This document shows positions 17,101 through 23,875 of a stretch of DNA of 64,000 nt, piece by piece. The notes under the pieces are model-generated. The model made no database searches. It was given only the letters and a program-made list of their open reading frames with translations, and had not been told where the DNA came from. Source of the DNA: Lentibacillus sp. Marseille-P4043 (GTDB taxonomy: Bacteria > Bacillota > Bacilli > Bacillales > Amphibacillaceae). The DNA lies in assembly GCF_900258515.1 (NCBI RefSeq), contig NZ_LT984884.1, forward strand, positions 1,375,168-1,439,167, read 5' to 3'. The translations under genes and the position numbers were made by a program. The stretch's first letter is position 1, and each line of letters begins with the position of its first letter.

Positions 17101-18597
17101 CAGTTTAATGATCAATTTAAGGCAACAATAGAAACAAAAGAAGGAGAATTTACGCTTGCAAACGAATCTGTTAATGAAAGTGATTGGGTTCAACAAGTGA
17201 ATGTAGACCTTCCGGGTGGAGACAAAACAGCATTTGCTACCGATTGGAAAAAAGTAACGTATGATGTTGAAGCATACCAAGGGGAAACAGTAACCTTGAA
17301 ATTCCATACTTGGGATGAAGGCGATAGCATTTATGATACAGCTGTTTTATTAGATAACATTCAATTTAATGACTCTACATTTGAATCGTTAGAAGTAACT
17401 GGTGACGATAAGTTGTATTTTGGGAGCAATACGAACTTCTTAAATGCTGAATTTAAGGATCAATATGGTTCGGTATTGACTACAAATAACATAGCAATTG
17501 AATGGAGTCTTGCAGAAGATGTTGAAGGAATTAGCATTAACGCTGAAACTGGAGATATAACAGTCGATGGAGAAGTAGAACCTGGAACTGAAGTAACTGT
17601 TGTGGCAACATCTGATGAGTTGAAAGCTGAGAAAAAACTTGCTGTCGTAGAGGGGATCTTTGCCGAAAGTGTCTCAGCAGAAAATAATGATATATCTTTA
17701 GTTAACGTTACCTTCCCTGAAGGTGCTAATCTATCAGAAGAGGATTTACTAGGATCTGAGATCACGTTTGATGCTTCATTAGATTCTTCAGTAGTCATAG
17801 AGGCAGAATATAAGTCTATTGACGGTAACACGGCATTGTATGAAGTAAAAGGTGATGAATATTTAGTACCTGGTTTTCCATATGGGCTTTCATCGGATAC
17901 ATTGGTATTCTCGAAAGATTATACGGTGACGCTTGAAGCTGTGCAAGAAGAGCAGGATGATGTATCAGTCTTGACTCTGGATAATATTGAAAAGGGTTAT
18001 GTAGTTGTTGGGGAGGATTTACTTGCAACAAGCCTAATGGATGGTTCGATTTATCTTGCTCCAAAAGGGGAGGATTACACTACCGGAACAAAGGTTGAAG
18101 CAACTGCGGGAGAACAGGTTCAACTAAATACGAATGATCTAGTTTCTGGTACGTATGAGGTCACGTTTGAATCTGACAATGGTGATCTAGAAGAACACGG
18201 TCCCGTTTATATCATTGAACCTACCGAAATTATAAAATTTGGTACTGGTGATGAAGTTTTAGAGGTTGATTCAGACGATTATCAAGTAACTGCTGCAGAT
18301 GGAATCAAGGTAAATGAAGTGCTAGAAGGATTAACTGGAGCAGAAACCTCTAGCATAATCATTCAAGAATTTGATGGATCTGCCTGGCAAGACTTAGATC
18401 CATCATCAGAAGCTGAATTAGTTGAAACAGAAGCGACACCTGCAGAAGGGAATCATCGAATCCTTGTAACTTCAGAAGAAGCAGATGAGCAAGTTTATGA
18501 AATTATTATTTCGGAGACTTCAGAAGAGACTGTGGCATCAACGTTAACAATAGGAGATACTTTTAATCTTCAAAATGGCGTCGTAGAAATTATATAA
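14107..18597 (+). CDS. Large SLH surface protein with a caspase-like (C25/CHAT-type) domain lacking its Cys
   Basis: 1496 residues; TTG start chosen for AGGAGG seven bases upstream. A signal peptide (1-33) and three SLH domains (about 36-205) are followed by a beta-rich segment and a Gly/Pro linker (GGGTSVPPAPITPP, near 450). Next come an Ig-like segment and a domain (about 690-900) built like clan CD peptidases: VLMISPFAD, a His in VVVWNTHG (His750), and TAFINASAYSSANDSL...LGFNGSKVNTG. The catalytic Cys normally follows His as NAC; here Ser833 stands there. A jelly-roll-like binding segment starting NGSFETGTTAGW and a bacterial Ig-2-type domain follow. The protein is probably a non-cysteine pseudo-peptidase or binding scaffold on the wall. 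Confidence 0.85.
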   Translation: MSKNKIKYKKLLASTVSVAVAVGTPAIGSVSAETSSGYSDLKSGDQGFNEVKSLVEQGIIHGYEDGNFVPYADISRQHVAVMLTEALDLPIPNNISEILSIYDDVDENHMYAGQIAAVTEANIFKGNNGSFLPDEPIKRDQMATVLVQAYGLPATHTDVDFTDLNKIDNSHRENVKILAQHNITMGKQNEDGSRYYDGTDNLKRVQFAIFLDKMMEQDKTLGVITDVSDNTITIDGQKYEVSEQLTSILTNEALIDSYIQFEVSGDKLTEITYLDIRNNGTASDSLMIDGQDATINGHVIVSGDYISLENITIQEDLVLGDAEDSSFFANHITVNGHTIISSDEQKTTILSSRSIAANLSKNELEFKDAELNKVDIGLKNSNIQFTGTTNVNEMNIHSDSTVTLGLNVKLKEVFIPEGSDISEVITNFNNVKNNIGTINGKDNQGDSNTGGGTSVPPAPITPPSNNSGEITLNQLSLSDDVFLQGSDEQLVIRIQADAEDNNGNYSIELWNDGEKQETLLDDGNVDNGDDISNDGTYSASLDLSDYDTGKYNFKIVSKSNGQVKSESEEFIIYIVEPLTAEQVKEITTLSSEMSDVGNDIVANAESVDSAKEDIVKAYSENESVAEADSSESNGVWYASTNGTLGGYAVIDDAENNSSDSESTTASLSSFSTDQSSHLASASEQEYIGNNKVLMISPFADVEGDMNLPNADINSIESNLTDNGFTVKNVPGTIDELKEIPEYGVVVWNTHGTTLFGKELKGESFNNLDDIFLENAEKAVLLTSQEVSDEKNEEYQKDLKQGKIVTVNGYYAITPAFAKKYWRDMANTAFINASAYSSANDSLSKVLEKNGVKTYLGFNGSKVNTGLVSDFITELLAGSTTGQAFSQIENEDVTLSGSENLSINLSGLDNGSFETGTTAGWYGNGDVRVISKLGEENEDGVELKPTNGDYMAIVSTGLGSLDNDSDSWIERTFEIPEDANALQFDYNVVSEEPMEFIGSQFNDQFKATIETKEGEFTLANESVNESDWVQQVNVDLPGGDKTAFATDWKKVTYDVEAYQGETVTLKFHTWDEGDSIYDTAVLLDNIQFNDSTFESLEVTGDDKLYFGSNTNFLNAEFKDQYGSVLTTNNIAIEWSLAEDVEGISINAETGDITVDGEVEPGTEVTVVATSDELKAEKKLAVVEGIFAESVSAENNDISLVNVTFPEGANLSEEDLLGSEITFDASLDSSVVIEAEYKSIDGNTALYEVKGDEYLVPGFPYGLSSDTLVFSKDYTVTLEAVQEEQDDVSVLTLDNIEKGYVVVGEDLLATSLMDGSIYLAPKGEDYTTGTKVEATAGEQVQLNTNDLVSGTYEVTFESDNGDLEEHGPVYIIEPTEIIKFGTGDEVLEVDSDDYQVTAADGIKVNEVLEGLTGAETSSIIIQEFDGSAWQDLDPSSEAELVETEATPAEGNHRILVTSEEADEQVYEIIISETSEETVASTLTIGDTFNLQNGVVEII

Positions 18598-18598
18598 A

Positions 18599-18628
18599 GT
18601 GCCTATCACTTCCCGAAATATGTCGAAC
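18599..18628 (+). repeat. Family C repeat (AGTGCCTATCACTTCCCGAA)
   Basis: Immediately after the SLH stop; continues ATATGTCGAACG. Matches the copy at 53198, which also follows an SLH gene. Confidence 0.6.
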
Positions 18629-18643
18629 GAAAATTCTTTATAA

Positions 18644-18690
18644 AGAAGCCCTGTGGAGAGAAATAAATCTCTGCAGGTCTTTTTTTTCTA
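18644..18690 (+). terminator. Family A hairpin, terminator of the large SLH gene
   Basis: AAGCCCTGTGGAGAG...CTCTGCAGGTCTT followed by T8. A family A tail (CTTAATCAACACTTCCTCCCG) is visible at 18740-18760. Confidence 0.7.
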
Positions 18691-18762
18691 TCATATAAAA
18701 GGCCACAAGCGTGGTACCCCTTATTTACTATCTGATACCTTAATCAACACTTCCTCCCGATG

Positions 18763-18800
18763 GATAAATTTCTACTTGAAAGCACACCAATGGGCATTAT
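18763..18800 (+). repeat. 38-bp repeat, copy 1
   Basis: GATAAATTTCTACTTGAAAG then CACACCAATGGGCATTAT. An almost identical copy lies at 25650-25686. Confidence 0.6.
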
Positions 18801-18850
18801 ATATAAAGTGTATGACTTAATATTAGGTGCCAGGTACCGACACAACTTCA

Positions 18851-18973
18851 GACAATTTAGTTTTAGAAGGTGAAAAGAAAAGCTTTATGGGGAGAGGACT
18901 CTTTGCTTGGTATGAGGAAAAGTATGAAAAGTTAGAATGGCTGCGGGCAACTGATGAAGATATAGCTCAATAA
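18851..18973 (+). pseudogene. 3' remnant of an unknown gene
   Basis: Open frame without start reading DNLVLEGEKKSFMGRGLF then AWYEEKYEKLEWLRATDEDIAQ, ending in TAA. A GTGAAAC / GTTTCAC hairpin follows at 18982-19011. Family C sequence (GGTGCCAGGTACCGACAC) precedes it. Family not recognised. Confidence 0.4.
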
Positions 18974-19014
18974 ATGCTAAAGTGAAACACGGGGATGGTT
19001 TTATCGTTTCACTA

Positions 19015-19104
19015 AGGAGGTCCTGTGGAGAGAAATCTTCAAAATTTTGTTGAACGTTTGTTCTTGATATGAAGGAAGAGTAAAATCTCTGCAGGTCTTT
19101 TTTT
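19015..19104 (+). repeat. Family A hairpin split by an insertion in its loop
   Basis: GGAGGTCCTGTGGAGAGAAATC is separated by about 45 unrelated bases from AAAATCTCTGCAGGTCTTT. The two halves would pair if the insert were removed. Confidence 0.5.
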
Positions 19105-19174
19105 CCGGCTCTTAACCAAAATCTATGGTTGACGAACTCAAGTATGCATATAAGTCCAGTTACACTCGAATATC

Positions 19175-19200
19175 GGGGTCAGACCCCCACTGCTTTAAAG
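19175..19200 (+). repeat. Family A head fused to an SLH fragment
   Basis: GGGGTCAGACCCCCACTGC plus TTTAAAG, joined directly to SLH coding sequence. Confidence 0.6.
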
Positions 19201-19274
19201 ACGGTTCTTTTGGCACGTATGATAATGTAACACGTCAACAAGTAGCTGTAATGCTTGCTGGAGCATTAGATAAT
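19200..19274 (+). pseudogene. SLH-domain gene fragment
   Basis: Reads DGSFGTYDNVTRQQVAVMLAGALDN, nearly identical to residues 60-85 of the SLH proteins at 8158 and 62904. Only 25 residues remain. The 5' side is cut by the family A head and the 3' side runs into unrelated sequence, so an S-layer paralog has been lost here. Confidence 0.75.
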
Positions 19275-19371
19275 TTCTCTTATTTTGGATGGAAATTACC
19301 CTACCTATGTCTAATAGATAGGGTGATTTTAGTGATTAAATTAAATTGGTGTAATTCCTAGTTGGTTTTGG

Positions 19372-19506
19372 TTATTGGTTATTCTGATTAACTTCTCGTT
19401 GGCAATCTTTACAAATTCCATTATGGAAATCTGGCTTAGTTGAATTATGATAAAACTGATCTAACTTCTTTGTTTTATTACATCTGTAACAAACCTTCTT
19501 TAACAT
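19372..19506 (-). CDS. Small zinc-ribbon protein (44 residues)
   Basis: Reverse-strand frame MLKKVCYRCNKTKKLDQFYH...FHNGICKDCQREVNQNNQ with a CxxC...CxxC pattern. Such small C4 proteins occur in phages and next to HNH-type genes. The ribosome binding site is weak and a longer overlapping frame starts upstream, so the exact start or a frameshift is uncertain. Confidence 0.4.
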   Translation of the reverse strand: MLKKVCYRCNKTKKLDQFYHNSTKPDFHNGICKDCQREVNQNNQ

Positions 19507-19543
19507 CTTTGGCAATTTGTTTACCTTCTTTCATATCCATCTC

Positions 19544-19813
19544 TCATTTTCCCCTTGTTTTATATTTTTGTTGGTTTTGGGGCGTTTTTTCTGTGGGCTC
19601 TATAATGGCCGTATTTTCATTTCTTGAATAGGATAAAAACATACTGCCAAGCTTTGTACGATCGCCTTTTGTAATCCGGTTCCATTCAAACCCCCTAAAA
19701 AGATCTTTCAACACGAATTCTCCATCATCATTATTAAGCTCCTTTAGTGCTCCAACGGCATGATTTAGTAGTTCATTTAAAGATGTGTTCGAATCAATTG
19801 TCACTTCACTCAT
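19544..19813 (-). CDS. DUF1413-like protein
   Basis: 89 residues. FVLKDLFRGFEWNRITKGDRTKLGSMFLSY matches the pattern of DUF1413 proteins (F-x-LKDLF-x-G-x-EW...R..LG..F). They are small, of unknown function and often on plasmids or phages. The ATG at 19813 follows GAAAGG. The last 20 residues are a Gln/Lys-rich tail. A 20-bp inverted repeat lies just upstream. Confidence 0.6.
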   Translation of the reverse strand: MSEVTIDSNTSLNELLNHAVGALKELNNDDGEFVLKDLFRGFEWNRITKGDRTKLGSMFLSYSRNENTAIIEPTEKTPQNQQKYKTRGK

Positions 19814-19830
19814 CCTTTCATGAAGATTTG

Positions 19831-19879
19831 TTAATGGCTGTTAGCTAATACCTAATGGCTATTAGCTAACAGCCATTAA
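19831..19879. repeat. Perfect 20-bp inverted repeat upstream of the DUF1413-like gene
   Basis: TTAATGGCTGTTAGCTAATA and its exact complement, 9-base loop. It starts 18 bases before the leftward ATG, so it sits in the leader and could block or regulate initiation, or bind a regulator. Confidence 0.6.
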
Positions 19880-19921
19880 AAGAATACTACCATACTAAAT
19901 AAGAAAACACAAACACAAATT

Positions 19922-19976
19922 AAAAGTACCCTATAGAGTAGACACTTTAAAAAAACTACTTTACAGGGTACTTTTA
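19922..19976 (+). repeat. Imperfect inverted repeat AAAAGTACCCT...AGGGTACTTTT
   Basis: About 20-base arms with three mismatches, immediately before a TATAAT-like box (GTATAATAG) and the transposase-like fragment. It is probably the end of the lost IS element. Confidence 0.45.
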
Positions 19977-20018
19977 TGTATAATAGTAAAATACACAACT
20001 TAGAATGGGGAAGCTACA

Positions 20019-20119
20019 GTGAGTAACAAATTATTTACAGAAAAAGAAATTAAGATATTATCACGTAATCCATATGTTAAATCGGTTAGTGGTAAAGGGA
20101 TTACTTATTCAGGGTACTT
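20019..20119 (+). pseudogene. Transposase-like N-terminal fragment cut by a family A element
   Basis: From a GTG: SNKLFTEKEIKILSRNPYVKSVSGKGITYS. This opening is that of a common IS3-type OrfA variant (LFTEKEIK.LSKN.YVK.VS.KGITY). Coding similarity ends about where the family A head GGGGTCAGACCCC starts at 20120. Confidence 0.65.
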
Positions 20120-20245
20120 GGGGTCAGACCCCATGGGAGTATTGGGGTCATTCCCTCACTGCTATAAAGCGCTAAAGTGCTGCTAGATAGAAAGTCCAGT
20201 GGAGATAATATTCTCTGCAGGTCTTTTCTTTTTCTTTCATTTTTA
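20120..20245 (+). repeat. Family A element
   Basis: Head GGGGTCAGACCCC, a second GGGGTCATTCCC, then CACTGC.ATAAAGCGC, then the hairpin AGTCCAGTGGAGA...TCTCTGCAGGTCTT and a T-rich tail. Confidence 0.65.
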
Positions 20246-20428
20246 TAAAGGGAAGTGAAGCCCCATCATTTTGTTTATATGGGGAATTACACTTGCTATC
20301 TGTATTGTATTTGCTATTCACGTATATACTACAGAAGAGTGTGTCACAAAGTCATTTGCTCCCTGTTCCCTTATCCTTTTACTGATTATGGCATTTTCTC
20401 TACCTAAAAATGCCACACAAATTGATGA

Positions 20429-21283
20429 TCAATTTTCTGAATTGCCAATGAAGGCGCCCAATCTCCATTGATTCCATTGATTCTTCCTTTTAATTCTCCC
20501 GGGTACAACACAATAATCGGTGATTACAGTGTTCATTCCATCAAACGTGATGGGCAAGCTTTTCTTATTATTGATTACATAGTTTGCAATCCATCTTCTC
20601 GCTTCTTGTATCCCACCCAAATTGTTATTTAGCGGTTCCTTTTTGCCATTATGTACGTATTCGACCACGTAAGGTTTAATATTCCTGCTACCCGTAATAA
20701 TAAAATATAATTCATCTACCTTATTTACATGGCTAATGATTTGTTTAGGCATTCCGGAAGATCTTCGTTTAGATTTAAAGTTTCTAGTGACCATTAGAAA
20801 CTGATTGATTAAATAGCTTTGAATATTATCGCCATTCTTATTTGTCTCCTTTAACGCATTTATAACATCAGACCACTTCAATCGTAAAACCTTGTGGCCC
20901 TCCCCCAAAAGTGTTTGATGAGCTGCTAATTGTGATTCATCTAGTACCCCTCTAATTTTAAATTCAAATAAAATGTTAAAGTTTTCTCCACAAATCCATG
21001 CATCAGGAATCGATCCGGAATTATCTTCGTATTTGTTTCGCTCGTCTAATGCATGTTGAAATGGAGCAATTCCAATAATATATTCGTACCTTTTATGTTC
21101 TTGTGGACAGTATTTTTTCCTCGTACTTATGTGTAAATTCTTAAATTTAAATTTGCATGCTTCTTTAGGTATTAGGGTCTCTAAAAATTCTTCTGTTAAA
21201 TCATAGTCATGTAACGATAAAATACTCATGAGAATGTTAGTGTAATGATCTTCCTCTTGGGCTTGATATTGAAAGATATTAAT
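20429..21283 (-). CDS. PD-(D/E)XK nuclease-like protein, probable ATT start
   Basis: The conventional ATG at 21229 gives 266 residues but has no ribosome binding site. The frame stays open upstream, and an excellent GGAGGAG (21298-21291) lies 7 bases before an ATT at 21283. That start adds 18 residues, (M)NIFQYQAQEEDHYTNIL, which reads as real coding sequence. The core IPDAWICGENFNILFEFKIRG...DESQLAAHQ has the nuclease pattern PD...ExK...Q (Asp76, Glu89, Lys91, Gln100 counted from the ATG). Substrate and role are unknown. It stands alone among mobile debris, so a defence or mobile-element role is possible. Confidence 0.65.
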   Translation of the reverse strand: MNIFQYQAQEEDHYTNILMSILSLHDYDLTEEFLETLIPKEACKFKFKNLHISTRKKYCPQEHKRYEYIIGIAPFQHALDERNKYEDNSGSIPDAWICGENFNILFEFKIRGVLDESQLAAHQTLLGEGHKVLRLKWSDVINALKETNKNGDNIQSYLINQFLMVTRNFKSKRRSSGMPKQIISHVNKVDELYFIITGSRNIKPYVVEYVHNGKKEPLNNNLGGIQEARRWIANYVINNKKSLPITFDGMNTVITDYCVVPGRIKRKNQWNQWRLGAFIGNSEN

Positions 21284-21745
21284 TTTTAATCTCCTCCATT
21301 CTATTGATATAACGAGAGGCTAATTTTCAGCATAATTTATATAAAAATTGAAAGCCCACCCAAGGTATTTTTTCTGAACTTTTTATGTAACTTTATATTA
21401 ACACCAAAATCCGATTAACTCATGGATTTTGGATAATATGTTTTCTTGGAATGAAGATCATTGTTATGTCGAATGAGAGTTTGACATGAGAACTGATACA
21501 GAGAGACCTCAGTAAGGTCTATAAATGCTAATCTAAGAATGTACAAAAATGATTGTTTAAAAATGTACAGTTTGGATGAATAACTGCATAATATTCTTGA
21601 GGAGAATATTGTGTACATCCAAGTAAATATAAACACAGATTTAGTAATTTCATTCTCCGTGCCTGTTACTTGTCGACTAATGCATCAGACTACACCCAGA
21701 GGGAACCGGATATGTCCAGTTCCCCCTTTAATCTTTTTAAGAATG
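21284..21745. other. Intergenic stretch, no supported gene
   Basis: AT-rich, with a family C-like motif (CGTGCCTGTTACTTGTCGAC near 21659). Short frames only. Confidence 0.4.
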
Positions 21746-21775
21746 AAGTCCTATGGAGGAAAATCCCGTAGGGCA
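21746..21775 (+). repeat. Decayed family A hairpin
   Basis: AAGTCCTATGGAGG...CCCGTAGGGC without the T run. Confidence 0.45.
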
Positions 21776-21920
21776 TTATGAAACTATTGAATATATTACT
21801 AGGTTTATTAGTCTGACTTTATGGGTGGACCAGTCTATCTGTCCCATGGTCCCCTTCCCGACATTACCCTGATATAGTATAATAGACCCAATTATATTTA
21901 ATTGTATTGGGGCGATTTTT

Positions 21921-22514
21921 ATGTATAACTCAGACTTTTACAACAATATGTTTGCAAATGACAATTTGTTTTCTCCGTTACCTGAAACATTACAGGTAAA
22001 AGAGAATGTTCTGGGGGGGATTTCACTTACAACAGGAAATGGTACGACAGTTATGGAGGGTATGCCAGATGTAACTGGTGGGATGAACGCCATGTTTGCA
22101 AATGGAGAAACGGCGACGATTAAAGATAATATTTATGGTGGCACAACAGTAGACATGACTGGTGTGGAAAATGATATCGTTGGAAGACCAACAATTTTTG
22201 GTGGGGAGAGCTATACCCAGGGCGGTGAATATGTGGGGACATTAAGCCCAGATTTGTTAGGTGATGGCTATCAGTTTACAGCACCTACTGGAGAGACATT
22301 GCTTTCAACATCGACAAGCTTTGATGGCGGGACTCAACTTGATTTTAATTCGTTTGCGACAACAGAATTTGGAGAGACAACTGCTAGTGCGTTTGATGTT
22401 GGGGATGCCTTTTATGGTATCGATGCGATCAGTTCCCAGATTTCCGTTGCTGATTTTGGCTCGGGGAGTATTAGGGTCAGACCCCCACTGCCTTGGAAGC
22501 TTAATTTTGTTTGA
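21921..22514 (+). CDS. Gly/Thr-rich repetitive protein with replaced C-terminus
   Basis: 197 residues. Short units recur (ENVLGGISL, DNIYGGTTVDM, RPTIFGGESYTQGG, SFDGGTQL), a beta-repeat style of low complexity without signal peptide or Cys. GGGGCGATTTTT precedes the ATG. From 22474 the frame reads through a family A head and ends SIRVRPPLPWKLNFV, so the natural C-terminus has been lost. I do not recognise the family. Possibly a beta-helical structural protein. Confidence 0.5.
   Translation: MYNSDFYNNMFANDNLFSPLPETLQVKENVLGGISLTTGNGTTVMEGMPDVTGGMNAMFANGETATIKDNIYGGTTVDMTGVENDIVGRPTIFGGESYTQGGEYVGTLSPDLLGDGYQFTAPTGETLLSTSTSFDGGTQLDFNSFATTEFGETTASAFDVGDAFYGIDAISSQISVADFGSGSIRVRPPLPWKLNFV
22474..22500 (+). 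repeat. Family A head inside the 3' end of a gene
   Basis: AGGGTCAGACCCCCACTGC joined in frame to the preceding coding sequence. Confidence 0.6.
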
Positions 22515-22706
22515 GTTAATGTTTTTCTTGGAAGCTATACATATTCTCTTTTTTATTCGTAAATAAAGGGATGTTTAGAAACGTATTTCAAATAAATTGA
22601 TAAAAATATTTCCTGTATTTTTTCTAATATTCCACAAGATATTCCTTCTGACTGTATATTAAATGATGATAACTCATATACTAGTAGTAGAGAGGAGTGA
22701 AATTAA

Positions 22707-22994
22707 ATGAATAGATCAATAAACGAGATTGATAAAGACTTACTCGCCTTGTTACATAAAAAAGCTTGCAAAGAACGAGTTGCATCAGTTAGCCAAATTA
22801 TTACAGAAGCATCTGTATATGGTTACGATGGGTTTGTTGTAAAAGATGCATTACAAGTTTTAGTAGATAATGATATGATTTCTCCATTTTTACAGACATT
22901 ATCATATGGGACTAAAACACAGGATTTTGTCGTCAATCAAAAATTTGAATATTTGTTCAGCCAAGAAACTGTTTTAAAAATATCAAGGTTATAA
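22707..22994 (+). CDS. Small hypothetical protein, helical (95 residues)
   Basis: ATG preceded by AGAGAGGAGTGAAATTAA. The sequence (INEIDKDLLALLHKKACKERVASVSQIITEA...VVKDALQVLVDNDMI) suggests a winged-helix-like or helical fold. No catalytic motif is visible. A family A terminator follows immediately. Family not recognised. Confidence 0.55.
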   Translation: MNRSINEIDKDLLALLHKKACKERVASVSQIITEASVYGYDGFVVKDALQVLVDNDMISPFLQTLSYGTKTQDFVVNQKFEYLFSQETVLKISRL

Positions 22995-22998
22995 ATGT

Positions 22999-23091
22999 TG
23001 GGTCAGCCTCCCACTGCTTTAAAGCGTTAAATTGATAGATTGAAAGAAAAGTCCTGTGGAGATAAATTTCAGCAGGGTTTTCTTTTTTCTT
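22999..23091 (+). repeat. Family A element / terminator
   Basis: GGGTCAGCCTCCCACTGC, TTTAAAGCG, hairpin AAAAGTCCTGTGGAGA...TTCAGCAGGGTTTT and T-rich run. It sits just after the 95-residue gene. Confidence 0.6.
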
Positions 23092-23237
23092 TCCCAATAA
23101 TTCCTAAATGAAAGGGCAGAAAATCTCGTTTTCAGTGTTCGTAATAATCTTAATGAACGTCTATAAGTGATCTAATAACAACTTTGATTACGATAATATA
23201 TGTTGATATAATAAACAAGTATGATAAAAGGAAGAAA

Positions 23238-23559
23238 ATGAAGTTTAAGTTTTTAATTTGCATTACCATATTGCCCTTATTCATTGTCGGATGTTCGGAA
23301 AATAATGAAAAAAAATCTCAGCCAATGATTCGACAAATAAAATAGAACAGGCTGCTGAACAGGGAAATGAAGATTATGAGCAAGGTATAACGGACCAAGA
23401 AGATACTCAGAAGGAAGGTAAAACAAAGAACTAACAACGAAAATAAAGGAAGAAGAGCGCGTCCTTGATGGACAAGTCTATACTCAAGATGGCACTGCAA
23501 TAAGAACGCTACTGTTAGATGATGCCGTAAGCGATGAGGTGATATCAGATGTTAAATAG
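23238..23559 (+). pseudogene. Lipoprotein gene broken by frameshifts
   Basis: MKFKFLICITILPLFIVGC is a lipoprotein signal with lipobox IVGC. After an A8 run the frame shifts: the continuation reads SANDSTNKIEQAAEQGNEDY in another frame, and a further shift is needed for EERVLDGQVYTQDGTAIRTL to the stop. Two indels in A-rich sequence indicate decay. The product was a small charged lipoprotein of unknown function. Confidence 0.55.
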
Positions 23560-23763
23560 GGAGCAAATAATTCTAAAATTAAATAATATTATGGAACAAT
23601 ACGAAATATTGGTATTATCAAATGAAAAAAAGAAGATAAAATAGTTCATCAAGGTATGATATGTGCATATTGCAATGTTTTAAAGTTAGATTCACAAAGA
23701 ATTATTTCATATATTGAAACTGGTAATAAAATTTGGAAGGAATTATTAAAGGACGCATATTAA
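23549..23763 (+). pseudogene. Small gene with a poly-A frameshift
   Basis: Overlaps the end of the lipoprotein relic. MLNREQIILKLNNIMEQYEI then LVLSNEKKK shifts at an A7 run into DKIVHQGMICAYCNVLKLDSQR and on to a TAA at 23763. The CxxC suggests a former metal site. With the preceding relic it looks like a decayed two-gene operon. Confidence 0.5.
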
Positions 23764-23766
23764 TTT

Positions 23767-23862
23767 GGGGAGTATTGGGAGACTTCCATTGCATTAAAGT
23801 GATAAAGTGCTGGTATGACAGGGAAATTCTGTAATGAGTAAATCTTTGCATGACTTTTTTCT
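23767..23862 (+). repeat. Degenerate family A element
   Basis: GGGAGTATTGGGAGACTTCC, CATTAAAGTG, then a diverged hairpin and T6. Recognisable mainly by order of parts. Confidence 0.4.
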
Positions 23863-23875
23863 TTTAATTATATAA

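Noticed and set aside
20271-20471. 66-residue hydrophobic ORF on the plus strand
   Set aside because: No ribosome binding site at its TTG start, it arises from family A tail sequence and overlaps the 3' end of the nuclease gene.
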